From NCBI RefSeq assembly GCF_001612845.1, contig NZ_BDBF01000025.1:62001-126000 (forward strand): 64,000 nt of DNA, given 5' to 3'. Made by a program: the position numbers and the translations under genes. Below the pieces are notes generated by a model. That model had not been told where the DNA came from, ran no database searches, and worked only from the letters and a program-made list of their open reading frames with translations. Each line of letters starts with the position of its first letter. The first letter of the stretch is position 1. This document shows positions 62,334 through 64,000 of this stretch, one piece after another. The stretch is from Nocardia elegans NBRC 108235. GTDB lineage: Bacteria > Actinomycetota > Actinomycetes > Mycobacteriales > Mycobacteriaceae.

Positions 62334-63359
62334 TCAGTTGTGTCGGCTGGATTCCGGCTTGGGAGCGACTACTTCGAGCACCTCCGGCACCGAGGTGAAA
62401 TCCACCACGTTGCGCCGGCCGATGAAGTCGCCATCGATTTGCAGACCGACCTCGTCGTCGGCTTCGATTCGCACCGAAGATACATCGTCGACGCGAAATA
62501 AATTGCGGGACTTCGGATCTCCGTCGGAAGCCAGGAGTTGCCTGGCGACCGACAGTGTCGGCAGTACCCCCATCGTCCGCATCGCAAACACACCCAGTCC
62601 GCGTTCGAACGTCGTCCCGGGATTGGTGCGCACCGGGGTGCTGTCCAGATACGTCCACGGACTGGTATTCGTCACGAAGGCGTAATGCACGCCCGACACC
62701 GGTTCGTGTCCGGGAACACGCACGGTGATCGCGGGCTCGCGCCGCTTGGCCCGGAAGAATTGCCGGACCGTGGTGCGCAGATAACGGGCCGGGGTGGCGG
62801 CGTGGCCCGCGGCGCGGCTGCGATCGATCGCCTCGCACACGTCGGCGTCCAACCCGACGCCCGCGCTGAACGCGCACCAGCGGCCGTCGGCGACCATCAG
62901 GCCGATCCGGCGATCGCCGGCATGCGCCTCACCGTCGTCGAGCGAGAGCAGATCGATGAGCTGATTGGTCGCGGCCACCGGATCCGCTTCGATACCCAGC
63001 GAGCGCGCGAACACGTTCGCCGAGCCGCCGGGGATCACTCCCAGTCGCGGGATCCAGGTGCCCGAACGTTGCGCGGCGGCCGATTCCGCGACGCCGGCCG
63101 ATTCCGGCCCGGGCGTGGCCTGTTTCGGCAGGGGGAGGAATCCGTTGATGGTCTCGTTGACCGTGCCGTCGCCGCCGTGCACCACGATCAGGTCCATCTC
63201 GGCATCGGTCGCCCACTGCGCCAATTCGGCGGCGTGCCCGCGATGCTGGGTATGGGCCACGATGAGCTGGGTGCGGCTCTCCAGCGCGTGGGCGAGCAGA
63301 TCCCGCGTGGCCGGAGTGGTCGAGGTGGCATTCGGATTCACGATCAACAGCGTCCGCAC
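62334..63359 (-). CDS. Diacylglycerol-kinase-type lipid kinase
   Basis: The 341-residue product has the DAGK/YegS catalytic domain: IVNPNATSTTPATRDLL, VVHGGDGTVNE (GGDGT at 62-66), LGVIPGGSANVFAR and the C-terminal beta domain ending VGLQIDGDFIG. Such kinases phosphorylate diacylglycerol or related lipids. GTG start at 63359. In Mycobacterium tuberculosis a gene of this family (Rv3218) sits next to whiB1, as here. Confidence 0.93.
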   Translation of the reverse strand: MRTLLIVNPNATSTTPATRDLLAHALESRTQLIVAHTQHRGHAAELAQWATDAEMDLIVVHGGDGTVNETINGFLPLPKQATPGPESAGVAESAAAQRSGTWIPRLGVIPGGSANVFARSLGIEADPVAATNQLIDLLSLDDGEAHAGDRRIGLMVADGRWCAFSAGVGLDADVCEAIDRSRAAGHAATPARYLRTTVRQFFRAKRREPAITVRVPGHEPVSGVHYAFVTNTSPWTYLDSTPVRTNPGTTFERGLGVFAMRTMGVLPTLSVARQLLASDGDPKSRNLFRVDDVSSVRIEADDEVGLQIDGDFIGRRNVVDFTSVPEVLEVVAPKPESSRHN

Positions 63360-63448
63360 CCTCAGCAGCCTACTGAGCGATCGCCACCGGATCCCGCGGA
63401 GGCGACCACGCGTGCGAGGCCCGGTTCGCGCGGTTCTACGCTGGGCGG

Positions 63449-63895
63449 GTGGCGAAGCAGAACGCGGACAGTGAGAGCACCGGCGGCACCACCGGCGGCG
63501 CGGCCGACCCGACTCCCGGCACGGTGCGCGGCGCGGGCGCGCTGGCCGCGCTCGAGGGCCTGATCGGGGTGATCATCGCGATCGTGCTCGTGGTGCAGGG
63601 CATCACGTCGGCGGACACCTCCGCGAAATCGGCGTACGGCACCGCCGCCTGGTTCGTGATCCTGGCCGGCGCGGTGCTGGCCGCCGGTATCGGCCTGCTG
63701 CGCGGTAGGCGCTGGGGCCGGGCCATCGTGGTGATCGCGCAGGTGCTGCTGCTGCCCGCCGCGTGGTACATGCTCAGCTCGCATCGGTTCGAACTCGGCA
63801 TCCCGGTCGGGCTGGTCGCCCTCGTCACTCTCGGCTTGATCTTCTCGCCGCCGTCGGTGCGCTGGATGGCCCAGGCCTACGACGTCGCCGACTGA
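63449..63895 (+). CDS. Integral membrane protein (Rv3217c-like)
   Basis: The 148-residue product has a short polar N-terminus and four hydrophobic helices (LIGVIIAIVLVVQGI; GTAAWFVILAGAVLAAGIGLL; AIVVIAQVLLLPAAWYML; GIPVGLVALVTLGLIF). No catalytic motif is visible. It starts with GTG at 63449, divergent from the lipid kinase. Its place next to this kinase matches the mycobacterial Rv3217c position. Function unknown. Confidence 0.88.
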   Translation: MAKQNADSESTGGTTGGAADPTPGTVRGAGALAALEGLIGVIIAIVLVVQGITSADTSAKSAYGTAAWFVILAGAVLAAGIGLLRGRRWGRAIVVIAQVLLLPAAWYMLSSHRFELGIPVGLVALVTLGLIFSPPSVRWMAQAYDVAD

Positions 63896-64000
63896 CGCCA
63901 CATCGGCCACAGCAGCGGTCCGCCACCCGTGGCGTCGAGTTCGCCGCGCAGATCGAAGCCGTAGCGCTCGTAATAGGCGATATTGGCGAACTTGCTCGAT
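63877..64000 (-). CDS. GNAT N-acetyltransferase, C-terminal part
   Basis: The window ends inside this gene. The last 40 residues are readable from 63999 down to the TAG at 63877-63879: SSKFANIAYYERYGFDLRGE, then a Gly-rich turn and LLWPMWRQ. NIAYYERYGFD is the motif-B region of GNAT acetyltransferases. It is convergent with the membrane protein gene, overlapping it by 19 bases. Rv3216, an acetyltransferase gene, holds the same place in Mycobacterium tuberculosis. Confidence 0.8.
   Translation of the reverse strand, partial: SSKFANIAYYERYGFDLRGELDATGGGPLLWPMWRQSATS

Overview
The window is high-G+C actinobacterial DNA, most probably from Nocardia or a close mycolic-acid-containing relative. 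The reasons are a complete yrbE-mce operon, a KasA-like ketosynthase beside a FadD32-like fatty-acyl-AMP ligase, a WhiB1/PdtaS block in the mycobacterial gene order, a conservon, many lipid-metabolism genes and frequent GTG starts with 4-base ATGA/GTGA overlaps. The genus is an inference. No tRNA, rRNA, CRISPR array or intact insertion sequence was seen.

Layout. 1-3.3 kb: ketosynthase plus acyl-AMP ligase. 3.5-7.5 kb: a 66-residue Cys protein, a thiolase, an unknown 504-residue protein and a DUF72 protein. 7.5-22 kb: two copies of a cassette in which a MarR regulator precedes a DHA2-type MFS exporter carrying three C-terminal carboxypeptidase-regulatory-like (CpReg) domains. The second copy also has a YceI protein with its own such domain. 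The copies share an operator and a 338-bp near-identical tract. Between them lie an HTH regulator/aminotransferase/alanine-dehydrogenase-like operon, lipB, a DUF475 membrane protein and a secreted transglycosylase-like protein. 22.5-28 kb: a PucR-type regulator divergent from an acyl-CoA ligase, a TerD-like protein and a secreted CocE-type hydrolase. 28.2-33.5 kb: a conservon (CvnA-B-C-D plus two P450s). 34-36.2 kb: an SDR/luciferase-like monooxygenase/SnoaL operon. 36.2-39.6 kb: a TetR/3-hydroxyacyl-CoA dehydrogenase/oleate hydratase operon. 39.8-51.3 kb: a DUF2804 protein, yrbEA-yrbEB-mceABCDEF, and two convergent Mce-associated membrane protein genes. 51.5-56.5 kb: two decayed P450 genes, an SDR, a secreted lipase and a tandem universal stress protein. 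56.7-64 kb: a proline-rich membrane protein, a molybdopterin oxidoreductase, then the biotinyl-protein/pdtaS/whiB1/lipid-kinase/membrane-protein/GNAT block.

How the genes fit together. Lipid handling dominates: making or activating acyl chains (ketosynthase, two ligases, thiolase), hydrating oleate, releasing acyl groups (lipase, CocE) and importing lipids (Mce). Signalling comes from the conservon, PdtaS and WhiB1.

The most unusual content is the duplicated MarR/MFS-CpReg/(CpReg-YceI) cassette. It looks like an uncharacterised export system in which a transporter and a lipid-binding-fold protein share beta-sandwich domains on the cytoplasmic side. The small HTH/aminotransferase/dehydrogenase operon, the P450 with no EXXR arginine in the conservon, and a 16-bp palindrome before the mce operon that recurs beside a P450 remnant also merit attention. 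All gene functions are read from motifs and family resemblance by eye, with no database search.
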